NCBI RefSeq assembly: GCF_029222925.1
Contig: NZ_JARHUI010000007.1
Coordinates: 62,001 to 126,000, forward strand
Reading direction: 5' to 3'
DNA: 64,000 bases
From: Algoriphagus sp. CAU 1675
GTDB lineage: Bacteria; Bacteroidota; Bacteroidia; Cytophagales; Cyclobacteriaceae
Below are positions 33,293 to 42,078 of the stretch, piece by piece. How positions within the stretch are numbered: the first letter of the stretch is position 1; each line of letters begins with the position of its first letter. The notes under the pieces were generated by a model. That model had not been told where the DNA came from. It saw nothing but the letters and a program-made list of their open reading frames with translations, and searched no databases. A program made the translations under genes and the position numbers.

Positions 33293-35707
33293 TCAAAGTT
33301 GGGGAAATTTTTTTGGATTGACCTCATGCATAATCCCGTAAACCTTTTCCACTACATCGTCTACACTTGGCTTTGAAAAATAATCCCCATCAGAAGAATA
33401 GGCAGGTCTATGGGCTTTTGCCGGGAGAGTTGTTGGTTCTGAATCCAAATATTCGAAAAGCTTCTGCCCTTCTATGGCCTGTTGCAACATATATGCTGAA
33501 GCTCCTCCCGGAACATCCTCATCTGCAAATAATACCCGATTTGTTTTCTTCACAGATTCTCCAATAACACCGTGAACATCAAAAGGCAATAGAGTCTGTA
33601 CGTCCACCACTTCAACATCAATCCCAATTTCTGCAAGCTCTGCAGCTGCCTCCATCACGATTCTACACATTGAGCCATAGGTTACTATGGTAATATCTTT
33701 TCCTTCTCTCAAAATTTCAGGCTTACCGATTGGAACGGTATATTCACCCAAATTGGAAGGCAATCTTTCCTTGAGCCTGTATCCATTGAGGCATTCTATC
33801 ATGATAGCCGGCTCATCGGCAGCTAAGAGCGTATTGTACATCCCGGCTGCTTGGGTCATATCCCGAGGCACACAAACCACCATTCCTCTCAAGGTTGACA
33901 GGATCATTCCCATGGGAGAACCTGAATGCCATACCCCTTCCAAACGGTGTCCACGTGTTCGAACAATCAGGGGAGCTTTTTGTCCCCCTTTGGTTCTGTA
34001 CTGGAGAGATGCCAAATCATCTGAAAGCATCTGCAATCCATACAGCAAGTAATCCAAATACTGAATCTCTGCCACCGGCCTAAGACCTCTCAAGGCGGCA
34101 CCTATACCCTGCCCAATAATCGTACTCTCACGAATTCCTGTATCAGCTACTCTTTGCTCTCCATATTTAGCCTGAAGCCCAGCAAAAGCCTGGTTCACAT
34201 CTCCTATCTTCCCAACATCCTCACCGAATGCAAAAAACCGGGGATCACTTTCAAGCTTCTTGTCAAAAAAGGATTGCAATACTTCTCTCCCATCCACCAA
34301 AGGTGAATTTTCGGAAAAATCCGCCGCAACTTCCTCAATATTCAGGACATTCCACTCAGACTCAGAATACAAGTGGCTATTGTACCTGCCATAATTGATT
34401 TCCGACTGATCCAAAAGCCAAGTCCTCAATGCACTTTTTGCAGCACTTTGATCAAACCTCAAAGTCAACAGGGCTTTACGTGCTGTGGATATTACATCCT
34501 TTCGAATTGGATTGATGGTTTTGGCCAGTTCATCTGCCATTTGCAAAAGCACCACTTTACGGGAACTATCCTGTGCAGCTTCACGAATCAACTGTACAGC
34601 CTCTGCAAGTTCCTTTTTGATATCTCCACTAAAGCCTGCCCAAGCGGATTCTTTTTCCCGCTTTACCTGAGCCTTTGCTTCGGCTTCGATTTTATCAAGA
34701 GCATCAGCCGTTGCTATCTCATTACTTAATATATACTCCCGGAATTTCGCGTTGCAATCCCACTCTTTTTCCCATTTCAGCCGTTCTGCCGACTTATAAC
34801 GCTCATGGGATCCGGATGTAGAATGCCCCTGTGGCTGGGTCATTTCCTCCACATGGATCAGAACAGGCACATGCTCTTTTCTAGCAATTTCACCGGCAGT
34901 TGAGAAGGCCTTCAACAAGCCTTCATAATCCCATCCTTTTACTTTGATGATTTCAAAACCTTTTTGGGTTTCAGTTCTGGCAAAACCAGACAAAACCTCA
35001 GAAATACTGCCTTTGGTGGTATGATATTCATTGGGAACCGAAATACCGTATCCATCATCCCAAATTGAAATAACCATCGGCACCTGCATCACTCCGGCAG
35101 CATTGATGGATTCAAAAAATATACCCTCCGAGGTGGATGCATTCCCAATTGTACCCCAAGCTACTTCATTACCATTGATCGAAAAGTTTTTGAAATCCTT
35201 CAAACCTTTGTTTTCCCTGAACACTTTGGAAGCATAGGCCAAGCCCAATAGCTTTGGCATTTGTGCTGCTGTAGGAGAAATATCGGCTGCAGAATTGTAC
35301 ATTTTTGTCAATTCCTTCCAACTTCCATCTTCGTTTAGGGAGCGGGTAGCAAAGTGTCCATTCATCAAACGGCCAGCACTTGCAGGCTCAGCTTCCACAT
35401 TGGTATAGGCATAGAGCTGGGCAAAATATTGCTCCACCGTCAACTCTCCTAAAGCCATCATAAATGTCTGGTCCCGGTAATATCCTGAACGGAAATCACC
35501 GATTTGAAAAGCACGGGCCATGGCAATCTGAGCCAGCTCCTTTCCATCTCCAAAAATTCCGAATTTGGCTTTTCCCATAAAAACCTCTTTCCTCCCCATC
35601 AGAGAGGCATGTCTACTGAGCATGGCAATTCTAAAATCCTCTAAAATCGCCTCTTTATCCAGCTTCAACGCCGTTTGTTTTTTAGGATAGCTTTTTACTT
35701 CTGACAT
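33293..35707 (-). CDS. Fused E1 alpha/beta 2-oxoacid dehydrogenase (branched-chain type)
   Basis: This 804-residue thiamine-dependent dehydrogenase fuses the alpha (about 30-400) and beta (about 460-804) parts of a branched-chain 2-oxoacid or pyruvate dehydrogenase E1. The alpha part carries the TPP motif with swapped residues: IGNASTSEG where GDG is usual, then SIWDDGYGIS where NN is usual. The beta part includes FFAFGEDVGKIGDVNQAFAG and RGLRPVAEIQYLDYLLYGLQ. It would decarboxylate 2-oxoacids and pass the acyl group to an E2 lipoyl subunit encoded elsewhere. The ATG at 35707 is used; a TTG 15 bases upstream is in frame but less likely. Confidence 0.88.
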   Translation of the reverse strand: MSEVKSYPKKQTALKLDKEAILEDFRIAMLSRHASLMGRKEVFMGKAKFGIFGDGKELAQIAMARAFQIGDFRSGYYRDQTFMMALGELTVEQYFAQLYAYTNVEAEPASAGRLMNGHFATRSLNEDGSWKELTKMYNSAADISPTAAQMPKLLGLAYASKVFRENKGLKDFKNFSINGNEVAWGTIGNASTSEGIFFESINAAGVMQVPMVISIWDDGYGISVPNEYHTTKGSISEVLSGFARTETQKGFEIIKVKGWDYEGLLKAFSTAGEIARKEHVPVLIHVEEMTQPQGHSTSGSHERYKSAERLKWEKEWDCNAKFREYILSNEIATADALDKIEAEAKAQVKREKESAWAGFSGDIKKELAEAVQLIREAAQDSSRKVVLLQMADELAKTINPIRKDVISTARKALLTLRFDQSAAKSALRTWLLDQSEINYGRYNSHLYSESEWNVLNIEEVAADFSENSPLVDGREVLQSFFDKKLESDPRFFAFGEDVGKIGDVNQAFAGLQAKYGEQRVADTGIRESTIIGQGIGAALRGLRPVAEIQYLDYLLYGLQMLSDDLASLQYRTKGGQKAPLIVRTRGHRLEGVWHSGSPMGMILSTLRGMVVCVPRDMTQAAGMYNTLLAADEPAIMIECLNGYRLKERLPSNLGEYTVPIGKPEILREGKDITIVTYGSMCRIVMEAAAELAEIGIDVEVVDVQTLLPFDVHGVIGESVKKTNRVLFADEDVPGGASAYMLQQAIEGQKLFEYLDSEPTTLPAKAHRPAYSSDGDYFSKPSVDDVVEKVYGIMHEVNPKKFPQL

Positions 35708-36139
35708 AGAATAGTAATTCAAAAGTTACTTTGGGTATTGATCTGTTCTTTTAACTACCTTCAAAAATAGCCAAATACTTCTTTTTTCCAAATTTGAATT
35801 CCAATATAAGTCAAACAAAAATTTGGACGAAACTCGATTTTATGATAATATTTAGAATATTATTTTGATATTACTCAATTTTCAAATTAAAAAACTGAAG
35901 GTTTAAAATTTTTCAATAGAGTGAATATCAAAACTTTAGCTAAAAATATTTTTCAAAATTTTAAATGCTTAAAATTTAAATCTTGAAATATTCTTAAAAT
36001 TCTAGACTTTAAACAGTACAAAGTTCTGAATAATGGATTTTTTCGAAATGATACCAAATACTATTCTATAAGTAGCTTTTCCATTTACCTTTGCTTAGTA
36101 TCTTTGCTTACAGAATTTATAAATCCAAACATACAAGTC
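35708..36139. other. A/T-rich divergent intergenic region
   Basis: This stretch of about 430 bases between the E1 and alanine dehydrogenase genes is strongly A/T-rich with short runs (ATTTTCAAATT, AAAATTTTTC), unlike the flanking genes. I see no gene or hairpin. It should hold both promoters; the alanine dehydrogenase -7 boxes are at its right end. Confidence 0.6.
36086..36106 (+). promoter_or_regulatory. Two -7-type boxes before alanine dehydrogenase
   Basis: TACCTTTG (36086-36093) and TATCTTTG (36099-36106) both fit TAnnTTTG, 13 bases apart. Either could start the alanine dehydrogenase transcript. -33 boxes are weak (TTTT at 36077-36080). Confidence 0.5.
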
Positions 36140-37258
36140 ATGATTATTGGTGTTCCAAAGGAAATCAAAAACAACGAAAACAGGGTTGCCCTGACACCTG
36201 CCGGTGCCAAGGAATTGGTCAAAAGAGGCCATACTGTTTATATCCAACATACAGCTGGAGAAGGAAGCGGATTCCAGGATTCCGAGTACGAAGCTGCTGG
36301 TGCAAAAATCCTTCCTACCATCGAGGCTACCTATGAGATCGCCGAGATGATCATGAAGGTAAAAGAGCCAATCGAGGCTGAATATTCCCTGATCAAGGAA
36401 AATCAGCTTCTGTTCACCTATTTCCACTTTGCTTCTTACGAACCATTGACCAAAGCAATGGTAGCTAGCAAATCAGTTTGTTTGGCGTATGAAACTGTAG
36501 AAAAACCAGACAGAAGCCTTCCACTTTTAGTTCCTATGTCTGAAGTAGCCGGTAGAATGGCAATTCAAAAAGGAGCTAATTATCTGGAAAAACCTTTGAA
36601 AGGACGCGGTATCCTTTTAGGTGGTGTACCAGGGGTTCTTCCTGCCAAAGTTTTGATTTTGGGTGGCGGAATCGTGGGAACCCAAGCGGCTTGGATGGCT
36701 GCTGGACTAGGAGCCGATGTAACGATCATGGACGTATCTCTCCCTAGAATGAGACACCTGGCTGACATTATGCCAGCCAACGTGAAGACCATGATGTCCA
36801 ATGAATACAATATCAGAAAAATGATCACCGAAGCGGACCTGATTGTAGGTGCCGTATTGATCCCGGGAGCGAAAGCACCGCACCTGATCACCAGAGATAT
36901 GTTGAAGGACATGAAGCCGGGCACTGTTTTGGTTGACGTGGCTGTGGATCAAGGTGGATGTATCGAAACCTGTAAGCCGACTACCCATGAAAACCCAACT
37001 TTCATCATTGATGATGTGGTTCATTATTGCGTAGCCAACATGCCAGGAGCGGTTCCTTATACCTCCACACTTGCCTTGACCAACGCTACCCTTCCATATG
37101 CTATCCAATTGGCGGATAAAGGCTGGAAGAAAGCTGCTCAGGATAACGCTGATTTGGTTCCTGGACTGAATGTGATCAATGGAGAGATTGTTTATCAGGC
37201 TGTAGCAGAAGCATTTGATATGCCTTATACTCCGGTAAGCAAGTACCTAGCTGACTAA
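36140..37258 (+). CDS. ald: Alanine dehydrogenase
   Basis: This 372-residue NAD-dependent enzyme interconverts alanine with pyruvate and ammonia. The start is MIIGVPKEIKNNENRVALTPAG, with the substrate Arg in this first segment. HTAGEGSGF and KVKEPIEAEYSL (catalytic Lys) follow. The NAD loop is ILGGGIVGTQAAWMAAGLG, and VVHYCVANMPGAVPYTST is near the C-terminus. Length equals the family norm. The ATG at 36140 is used because homology starts there; an in-frame TTG at 36104 adds only non-homologous residues. Two terminators follow. Confidence 0.96.
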   Translation: MIIGVPKEIKNNENRVALTPAGAKELVKRGHTVYIQHTAGEGSGFQDSEYEAAGAKILPTIEATYEIAEMIMKVKEPIEAEYSLIKENQLLFTYFHFASYEPLTKAMVASKSVCLAYETVEKPDRSLPLLVPMSEVAGRMAIQKGANYLEKPLKGRGILLGGVPGVLPAKVLILGGGIVGTQAAWMAAGLGADVTIMDVSLPRMRHLADIMPANVKTMMSNEYNIRKMITEADLIVGAVLIPGAKAPHLITRDMLKDMKPGTVLVDVAVDQGGCIETCKPTTHENPTFIIDDVVHYCVANMPGAVPYTSTLALTNATLPYAIQLADKGWKKAAQDNADLVPGLNVINGEIVYQAVAEAFDMPYTPVSKYLAD

Positions 37259-37277
37259 TCTATAGAAATTAAAGACC

Positions 37278-37306
37278 AATCCTCCGATGAGCATCCATCG
37301 GAGGAT
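37278..37306 (+). terminator. Terminator of ald
   Basis: AATCCTCCGATG pairs with CATCGGAGGATT over a 5-base loop, then TTTTTG. Confidence 0.88.
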
Positions 37307-37318
37307 TTTTTGTTTCAT

Positions 37319-37352
37319 ACAAAAGGGAAAGACTACTGTCTTTCCCTTTTGT
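37319..37352 (-). terminator. Terminator of the alcohol dehydrogenase gene
   Basis: ACAAAAGGGAAAGAC pairs with GTCTTTCCCTTTTGT around a 4-base loop. It is adjacent to the ald terminator and suits the convergent minus-strand gene. Confidence 0.8.
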
Positions 37353-37369
37353 TGTTTCTATTTGTTAAA

Positions 37370-38425
37370 TCAGGTCATTTGTTTCAGAGATGCCATATCA
37401 ATAACGAAACGGTAGAGGACGTCCCCTTTCATGGTCCGCTCATATGCCTCGTTGATTTGGTCAATTGGAATGACTTCCACATCTGAAACTATATTGTGCT
37501 CTGCACAAAAATCCAGCATTTCCTGAGTTTCCTTTATTCCTCCGACCAAGGAGCCTGCTAATCTTTTTCTTCCTCTGATCAATGAAGAGGCACTCACTTT
37601 TTCCGGCTCTGGAGGTGCTCCCAAGACAACCATGGTTCCATCAACTTTCAGAAGGGCGAGATAATCATTATAGTTATGCTGACCAGAGACCGTATCGATG
37701 ATCAAATCGAAGGTGTTTTTCAGCTTTTTCATGGTCTTCTTTTCAGTTGTCAAAGCAAAGTGCTGTGCTCCAAGCCGTTCCGCATCCTTTGCCTTTTGAG
37801 GGGATCTGCTCAGCATGGTAACTTCCGCTCCCATTGCAGAGGCTAATTTAACAGCCATGTGTCCTAAACCTCCAAGTCCTACAACTCCAACTTTGTCACC
37901 TTTCTTCACCTTCCAATATCTAAGAGGAGAGTAAGTAGTGATCCCTGCACAAAGAAGTGGGGCCACTCCTTCCAAGGGAAGACTATCTGAGACCTTCAGT
38001 ACAAATTTTTCAGTGACTACAATATGAGTGGAATACCCTCCATAGGTAATGGTTTTCTTGTCCTGCAAAAATGAATTATAAGTCTGCGAGTGCCCATTTT
38101 CACAATACTGTTCCAGATCCTGTTCGCAGCTATGGCAATGTCCACAAGAATCCACAAAAACGCCCACTCCTACTGTATCCCCAACTTTGTGTTGGGTAAC
38201 TCCCGAACCGATACGGGTCACTTTCCCTACTATTTCATGCCCTGGGACCACTGGATACATGGTTCCATTCCATTCGTTTCGGGCAGTATGAATATCCGAG
38301 TGGCAAACTCCGCAATACAGAATTTCAATTTCTACATCAAAGGGTCCCGGTTCCCTTCTTTCAATTTGATAGGGCGACAAAGGTTTATCCGCCTGATGGG
38401 CAGCATAGGCTTTTACTTGAGTCAT
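37370..38425 (-). CDS. Zinc-dependent alcohol dehydrogenase (cinnamyl/YahK group)
   Basis: This 351-residue medium-chain dehydrogenase acts on alcohols or aldehydes with NADP(H). The catalytic zinc ligands are in YCGVCHSDIH and the GHEIVG segment. The structural zinc Cys are in VDSCGHCHSCEQDLEQYCENG. The cofactor loop is GVVGLGGLGHMAVKLA. The pattern fits the cinnamyl-alcohol-dehydrogenase branch with YahK/Adh2 members, which use many aldehydes. It is a single gene, convergent with ald, with about 300 bases of non-coding sequence upstream. Confidence 0.9.
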   Translation of the reverse strand: MTQVKAYAAHQADKPLSPYQIERREPGPFDVEIEILYCGVCHSDIHTARNEWNGTMYPVVPGHEIVGKVTRIGSGVTQHKVGDTVGVGVFVDSCGHCHSCEQDLEQYCENGHSQTYNSFLQDKKTITYGGYSTHIVVTEKFVLKVSDSLPLEGVAPLLCAGITTYSPLRYWKVKKGDKVGVVGLGGLGHMAVKLASAMGAEVTMLSRSPQKAKDAERLGAQHFALTTEKKTMKKLKNTFDLIIDTVSGQHNYNDYLALLKVDGTMVVLGAPPEPEKVSASSLIRGRKRLAGSLVGGIKETQEMLDFCAEHNIVSDVEVIPIDQINEAYERTMKGDVLYRFVIDMASLKQMT

Positions 38426-38726
38426 GACACTTATTTTATGTTAGGCAGAACACAACCGCAAATTGGGTGATCAGGGATTGTGTATTTTAAATTATTTAAA
38501 AATAGAAAAAAGAATACAAAGACAGAGCCCTAACAGACTTATACTTCTCCGGATAAGACGATTAAAAAACGCTCCTTGGGATTTGCAATCCCGAGGATCT
38601 ACCGTAGGATTTCCAATCCAAACCCCTCTTAAAGAAAGGTGGCTTTTGGCCTATTTCGTCGATAAGAGTCTGCAAAGTACAGTTTCTGGAGAAGCAGGAC
38701 AGCGGGAACGAAAACCAAGGACTGGT
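38426..38726. other. Intergenic region with paired short palindromes
   Basis: About 300 bases lie between the alcohol dehydrogenase start and the LysE stop. No credible gene is present; a 114-codon open frame here is low-complexity. The only structure is the pair of hairpins at 38578-38619. Confidence 0.5.
38578..38619. repeat. Paired REP-like hairpins
   Basis: GGGATTTGCAATCCC (38578-38592) and GGATTTCCAATCC (38607-38619) are two near-identical small palindromes 14 bases apart. The form GGGATT-loop-AATCCC resembles dispersed REP-type elements of Bacteroidota. No T-run follows, so a terminator is less likely. Confidence 0.55.
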
Positions 38727-39359
38727 CTAAAGAATATATTTCCCAAGGGTCATCCAGAACATTTTGAGTCCAAAACCAATAATCAATACTCCCACCACTT
38801 TATTTAAATAGCCAATCAATCTTGGAGTCATCCATTTGCCGGATTTTCTTGCCAGCAGGGCCTTCAATAGGTCAATTCCAAACACTGTTCCTAGAATTAC
38901 CGAAAAATATCCAACTACCATCCATTCGGAGAAATGCTCTTTCAAGTGTAAACCACTCGCAATGGAAATCCAAAACAACAGTACAAAAGGATTGATCCCA
39001 TTGATCCCAAAACCCTTTAAAAACGCCTCTCTTTTTTTGAAAACTCTTGGCAGTTCCTCCCCCAGTAAAATGATTTCATTGGCCCTTTTTAAAAGAGACC
39101 TAAGTCCGAATCCTATCAAAACCAATCCGCCGACATAGCCCAAAAACTGTTCAAAACCAGAAAAAGCAGTAATCACCTCTACACCAAAATAGGTAACCAC
39201 CACATAAAAGAAATCACTGAACAATACTCCCAAGGCTAGTAATAAAGCGTACCGAAAGCCATGAAGTATACTTCCTTGTACCAATGAGAAAAAAACCGGC
39301 CCTATCATTCCCGAAAGCATCAACCCTACCCCAAAGCCTTCCAAAACTGCTTGATTCAT
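38727..39359 (-). CDS. LysE-family amino-acid exporter
   Basis: This 210-residue inner-membrane protein has six hydrophobic segments and the LysE/RhtB layout. The first helix is FGVGLMLSGMIGPVFFSLVQGS, where the conserved Gly-Pro motif sits, and the third carries GFEQFLGYVGGLVLIGFGLR. These proteins export amino acids or related metabolites. The substrate is not predictable. The ATG at 39359 is used; an upstream in-frame TTG adds two residues. Confidence 0.82.
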   Translation of the reverse strand: MNQAVLEGFGVGLMLSGMIGPVFFSLVQGSILHGFRYALLLALGVLFSDFFYVVVTYFGVEVITAFSGFEQFLGYVGGLVLIGFGLRSLLKRANEIILLGEELPRVFKKREAFLKGFGINGINPFVLLFWISIASGLHLKEHFSEWMVVGYFSVILGTVFGIDLLKALLARKSGKWMTPRLIGYLNKVVGVLIIGFGLKMFWMTLGKYIL

Positions 39360-39383
39360 TCCCAAAAGTAAAGAGGAAGAACC

Positions 39384-39391
39384 TATCTTTG
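39384..39391 (+). promoter_or_regulatory. -7-type box before yggS
   Basis: TATCTTTG fits TAnnTTTG, 32 bases before the yggS start. No -33 box at a normal distance is visible. Confidence 0.45.
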
Positions 39392-39422
39392 TTCTCTACT
39401 GAAACGCAATCACCGGAAAATT

Positions 39423-40091
39423 ATGGATATCAAAGCTAACCTTGATGCTGTCAAAAAAACCTTTGTCAACCCAAGCTGCCTTTTAGTCGCGGTAAGTAAG
39501 ACCAAGCCTTTGCCCGACCTCATGGCTGCCTATGAGGCTGGTATCCGGGATTTTGGAGAAAACAAGGTTCAGGAAATCATGGCCAAACAGCCCGAAATGC
39601 CCTCCGATGTCCGTTGGCACATGATAGGTCACCTCCAAAGCAACAAAGTAAAATACATTGCTCCTTTCGTCTACCTGATCCATGGAGTGGATTCATTCAA
39701 ACTCCTCAAAGAGATCAACAAGCAAGGCAAAAAAATAAACCGAATTATCCCGGTTTTACTGCAGATTCATATAGCTGAGGAGGAAAGTAAATTCGGCTTT
39801 GACAGAGCTGAACTGGAGGAAATGTTTGCCTCCGATGAATTTAAGCAGCTCACACATGTCCAAATCAAGGGTTTGATGGGCATGGCTACTTTTACAGAGG
39901 ACCAATCCCAAATCAGAAAAGAATTCCATGGTCTGAAGCAGCTTTTTGATGAACTAAAACAAAAAGCCCTTCCTGACTTTGTGCAATTGGAAGAGCTATC
40001 CATGGGAATGAGCGGGGATTATAGAATTGCTCAGGAAGAAGGCAGCACGATGGTAAGGATCGGTTCGGCTATTTTTGGTAGCAGAGGCTAA
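39423..40091 (+). CDS. yggS: YggS-family PLP homeostasis protein
   Basis: This 222-residue, single-domain PLP-binding TIM-barrel protein balances vitamin B6 and amino-acid pools (PLPBP/YggS). The PLP Lys is in LVAVSKTKPLPDL. GIRDFGENKVQE, RWHMIGHLQSNKVKYI and the end LSMGMSGDYRIAQEEGSTMVRIGSAIFG are hallmarks. It lacks the second domain of alanine racemase. Divergent from the LysE gene with 63 bases between starts. Confidence 0.94.
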   Translation: MDIKANLDAVKKTFVNPSCLLVAVSKTKPLPDLMAAYEAGIRDFGENKVQEIMAKQPEMPSDVRWHMIGHLQSNKVKYIAPFVYLIHGVDSFKLLKEINKQGKKINRIIPVLLQIHIAEEESKFGFDRAELEEMFASDEFKQLTHVQIKGLMGMATFTEDQSQIRKEFHGLKQLFDELKQKALPDFVQLEELSMGMSGDYRIAQEEGSTMVRIGSAIFGSRG

Positions 40092-40252
40092 AAAGTAACA
40101 AGCTTCTGAATCCTGCTCAAAACCAAAAATTTAAAAAGCTTAAAGCCGACAAGAAAACGGGGCTGATTTTCTAAAAACAATCCCTTTTCAAGCTGTGCAT
40201 CCCGAAAAATGCATAGTATTTTTAAACACTTGATTCATTAAGACCAACCAAC

Positions 40253-40648
40253 ATGTCTGGAAAAAAAATCATTCAAGCAGCCGCAATTTTAGGGGCATTG
40301 GCAGTGGGAATAGGTGCATTTGGAGCACATGGACTGAAAGCCAGCCTTATGGCCTCAGGAAGACTTGAAACATTTGAAACGGCCGTCAAATACCATTTCT
40401 ATCACAGTTTGGCCTTATTCCTGATTGGAATACTATCCTTGATCAAACCAACATGGAAAACACTTTCCTCCAGTTCCGTTTTGATGATTTTGGGAATTCT
40501 GATTTTCTCAGGATCACTCTATGTACTTTCCTTGAGCGGAATTACCTGGTTGGGAGCCATCACTCCACTCGGAGGAATCGCCTTTATTTTGGCTTGGCTT
40601 TCTGTTTTCTGGGCAGCGTTCAAAGATTCAAATAGCTCTGATTTGTAA
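40253..40648 (+). CDS. DUF423 membrane protein
   Basis: This 131-residue protein has four membrane helices and the DUF423 pattern: AVGIGAFGAHGLKA in the first helix region, FETAVKYHFYHSLALF and the late ITPLGGIAFILAW. It is a small inner-membrane protein of unknown function found in many bacteria. It is followed by the carboxypeptidase gene after 22 bases, so the two may be co-transcribed. Confidence 0.85.
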   Translation: MSGKKIIQAAAILGALAVGIGAFGAHGLKASLMASGRLETFETAVKYHFYHSLALFLIGILSLIKPTWKTLSSSSVLMILGILIFSGSLYVLSLSGITWLGAITPLGGIAFILAWLSVFWAAFKDSNSSDL

Positions 40649-40670
40649 ATCATTTTCTTCAAATAGCCAG

Positions 40671-41975
40671 ATGAAGACGAGACTCACCCGACTTTTTTAT
40701 TTTTCTTTTCTGTTTTTGATTTTGCAGGGAAAGCTTTATGCCCAAATCAGCAGAGAGCAATACACCAGGCTGGAATCCTCCCTCGGCGAGCAGAGTTTTT
40801 TCAATGGACACCTAACCGGGTTTGTCTTATATGACTTGGATTCCCAGCGGGTCATGTTTGAAAAAAACTCCCAAATGCGTTTCACTCCCGCTTCGGTGAC
40901 CAAGCTTTTTACCCTCTATTCCAGTTTGTTTTTACTCCAGGACAGCACCCAGACGCTACGCTATGTAGAAGCCGGAGACACCCTTAAAATTTGGGGCGCC
41001 GGAGATCCTAGCTGGAAGTATCTGGATTTGTATCAACCCAACTTTGATTCCCTTTTGGCACCTTATTCCATCATCCAATTTTCGGATGCCAATCTGAAAT
41101 CCAAGTCGTTTGGAGAAGGTTGGCAATGGGACGACTACCTATACTCCTATTCAGCGGAGCGGAGCTCATTACCCATTTATGGAAATCTCGTGGAGATTAA
41201 AAAAAACAGCAACAGCCCCAGGTTGTTTCCGGAAGTTTTCCAAGCCAGCCTCTACAAAACAAAACAGGAAACCAAAGACTTGGAAAGGGAAGTACATTCA
41301 AATAATTTTTATTATAACCCATTGACTTACAGGTCAAATGAGAAATTCATTCCATTTATCACTTCCAGTAAGCTTTTTATTGAATTAGCCTCCCAAGCCA
41401 CTGGCAAAACCTGGATTTATTCACCTGAGCCACTCCCCAAAAACCATCAACTCTGGAGAGGAGCTCCCCTGTTCCCCATCTTGAAGGAAATGATGCTGGA
41501 AAGCGACAATTTTCTCGCAGAACAATTGATGTATATGGTTTCCGACAAACTTTTTCAAGAAATCAATACAGAAAGAGCTATTGAGTACATTGTCAAAACA
41601 TATTTGTATGATCTTCCGGACAAACCGATTTGGGTGGATGGAAGCGGGCTCAGCAGATACAATCTTTTCACTCCAAGAACCATGGTTGGGCTTTTTGAAA
41701 AAATCAATCAAATCCTTCCCAGAGAGAAACTCCTTGAACTACTGCCGACCGGAGGTGTCTCCGGTACCCTTGAAAACAATTATTTGGCTAATCAACCCTA
41801 TATTTTTGCCAAGACCGGTACCATGAGCAACAACCACAGCCTGGTTGGGCTGATCAAGGCAAAAAGCGGAAAAACCTACTGCTTCGCCTTTATGAATTCA
41901 AACTATCCCTATAAAGCCTCCGAACTCAGAAGAGAAATGGAAAAAGTCCTGATCAGCATTCGGGACATGTTTTAG
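40671..41975 (+). CDS. dacB: D-Ala-D-Ala carboxypeptidase/endopeptidase (PBP4 type, S13)
   Basis: This 434-residue periplasmic protein trims or cleaves peptidoglycan cross-links. A signal peptide ends at about residue 25 (GKLYAQ). The active-site SxxK is Ser75-Val-Thr-Lys78 in FTPASVTKL. The second motif is in DGSGLSRYNLF and KTG lies in FAKTGTMSNNHSLVG. This is the S13 layout (E. coli PBP4), slightly shorter than the 450-480 norm. It lies in a run of envelope-related genes. Confidence 0.9.
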   Translation: MKTRLTRLFYFSFLFLILQGKLYAQISREQYTRLESSLGEQSFFNGHLTGFVLYDLDSQRVMFEKNSQMRFTPASVTKLFTLYSSLFLLQDSTQTLRYVEAGDTLKIWGAGDPSWKYLDLYQPNFDSLLAPYSIIQFSDANLKSKSFGEGWQWDDYLYSYSAERSSLPIYGNLVEIKKNSNSPRLFPEVFQASLYKTKQETKDLEREVHSNNFYYNPLTYRSNEKFIPFITSSKLFIELASQATGKTWIYSPEPLPKNHQLWRGAPLFPILKEMMLESDNFLAEQLMYMVSDKLFQEINTERAIEYIVKTYLYDLPDKPIWVDGSGLSRYNLFTPRTMVGLFEKINQILPREKLLELLPTGGVSGTLENNYLANQPYIFAKTGTMSNNHSLVGLIKAKSGKTYCFAFMNSNYPYKASELRREMEKVLISIRDMF

Positions 41976-42078
41976 AAAGTACCTTACCGCCTCTTGATAC
42001 CGAACTTTCCCAAAGCAGTAAGAATCATTTTTTCCCCTTTCCAAAAAGCCTTAATTTCACCCATCAACCCAAATCTCC

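Noticed and set aside
38463..38807. A 114-codon frame in the gap before the LysE gene
   Set aside because: It runs through the paired palindromes and into the LysE 3' end, and its translation is low-complexity and basic.
40092..40252. Possible hairpin TGCAT...ATGCA between yggS and the DUF423 gene
   Set aside because: The stem is only five base pairs and has no T-run; too weak to call.
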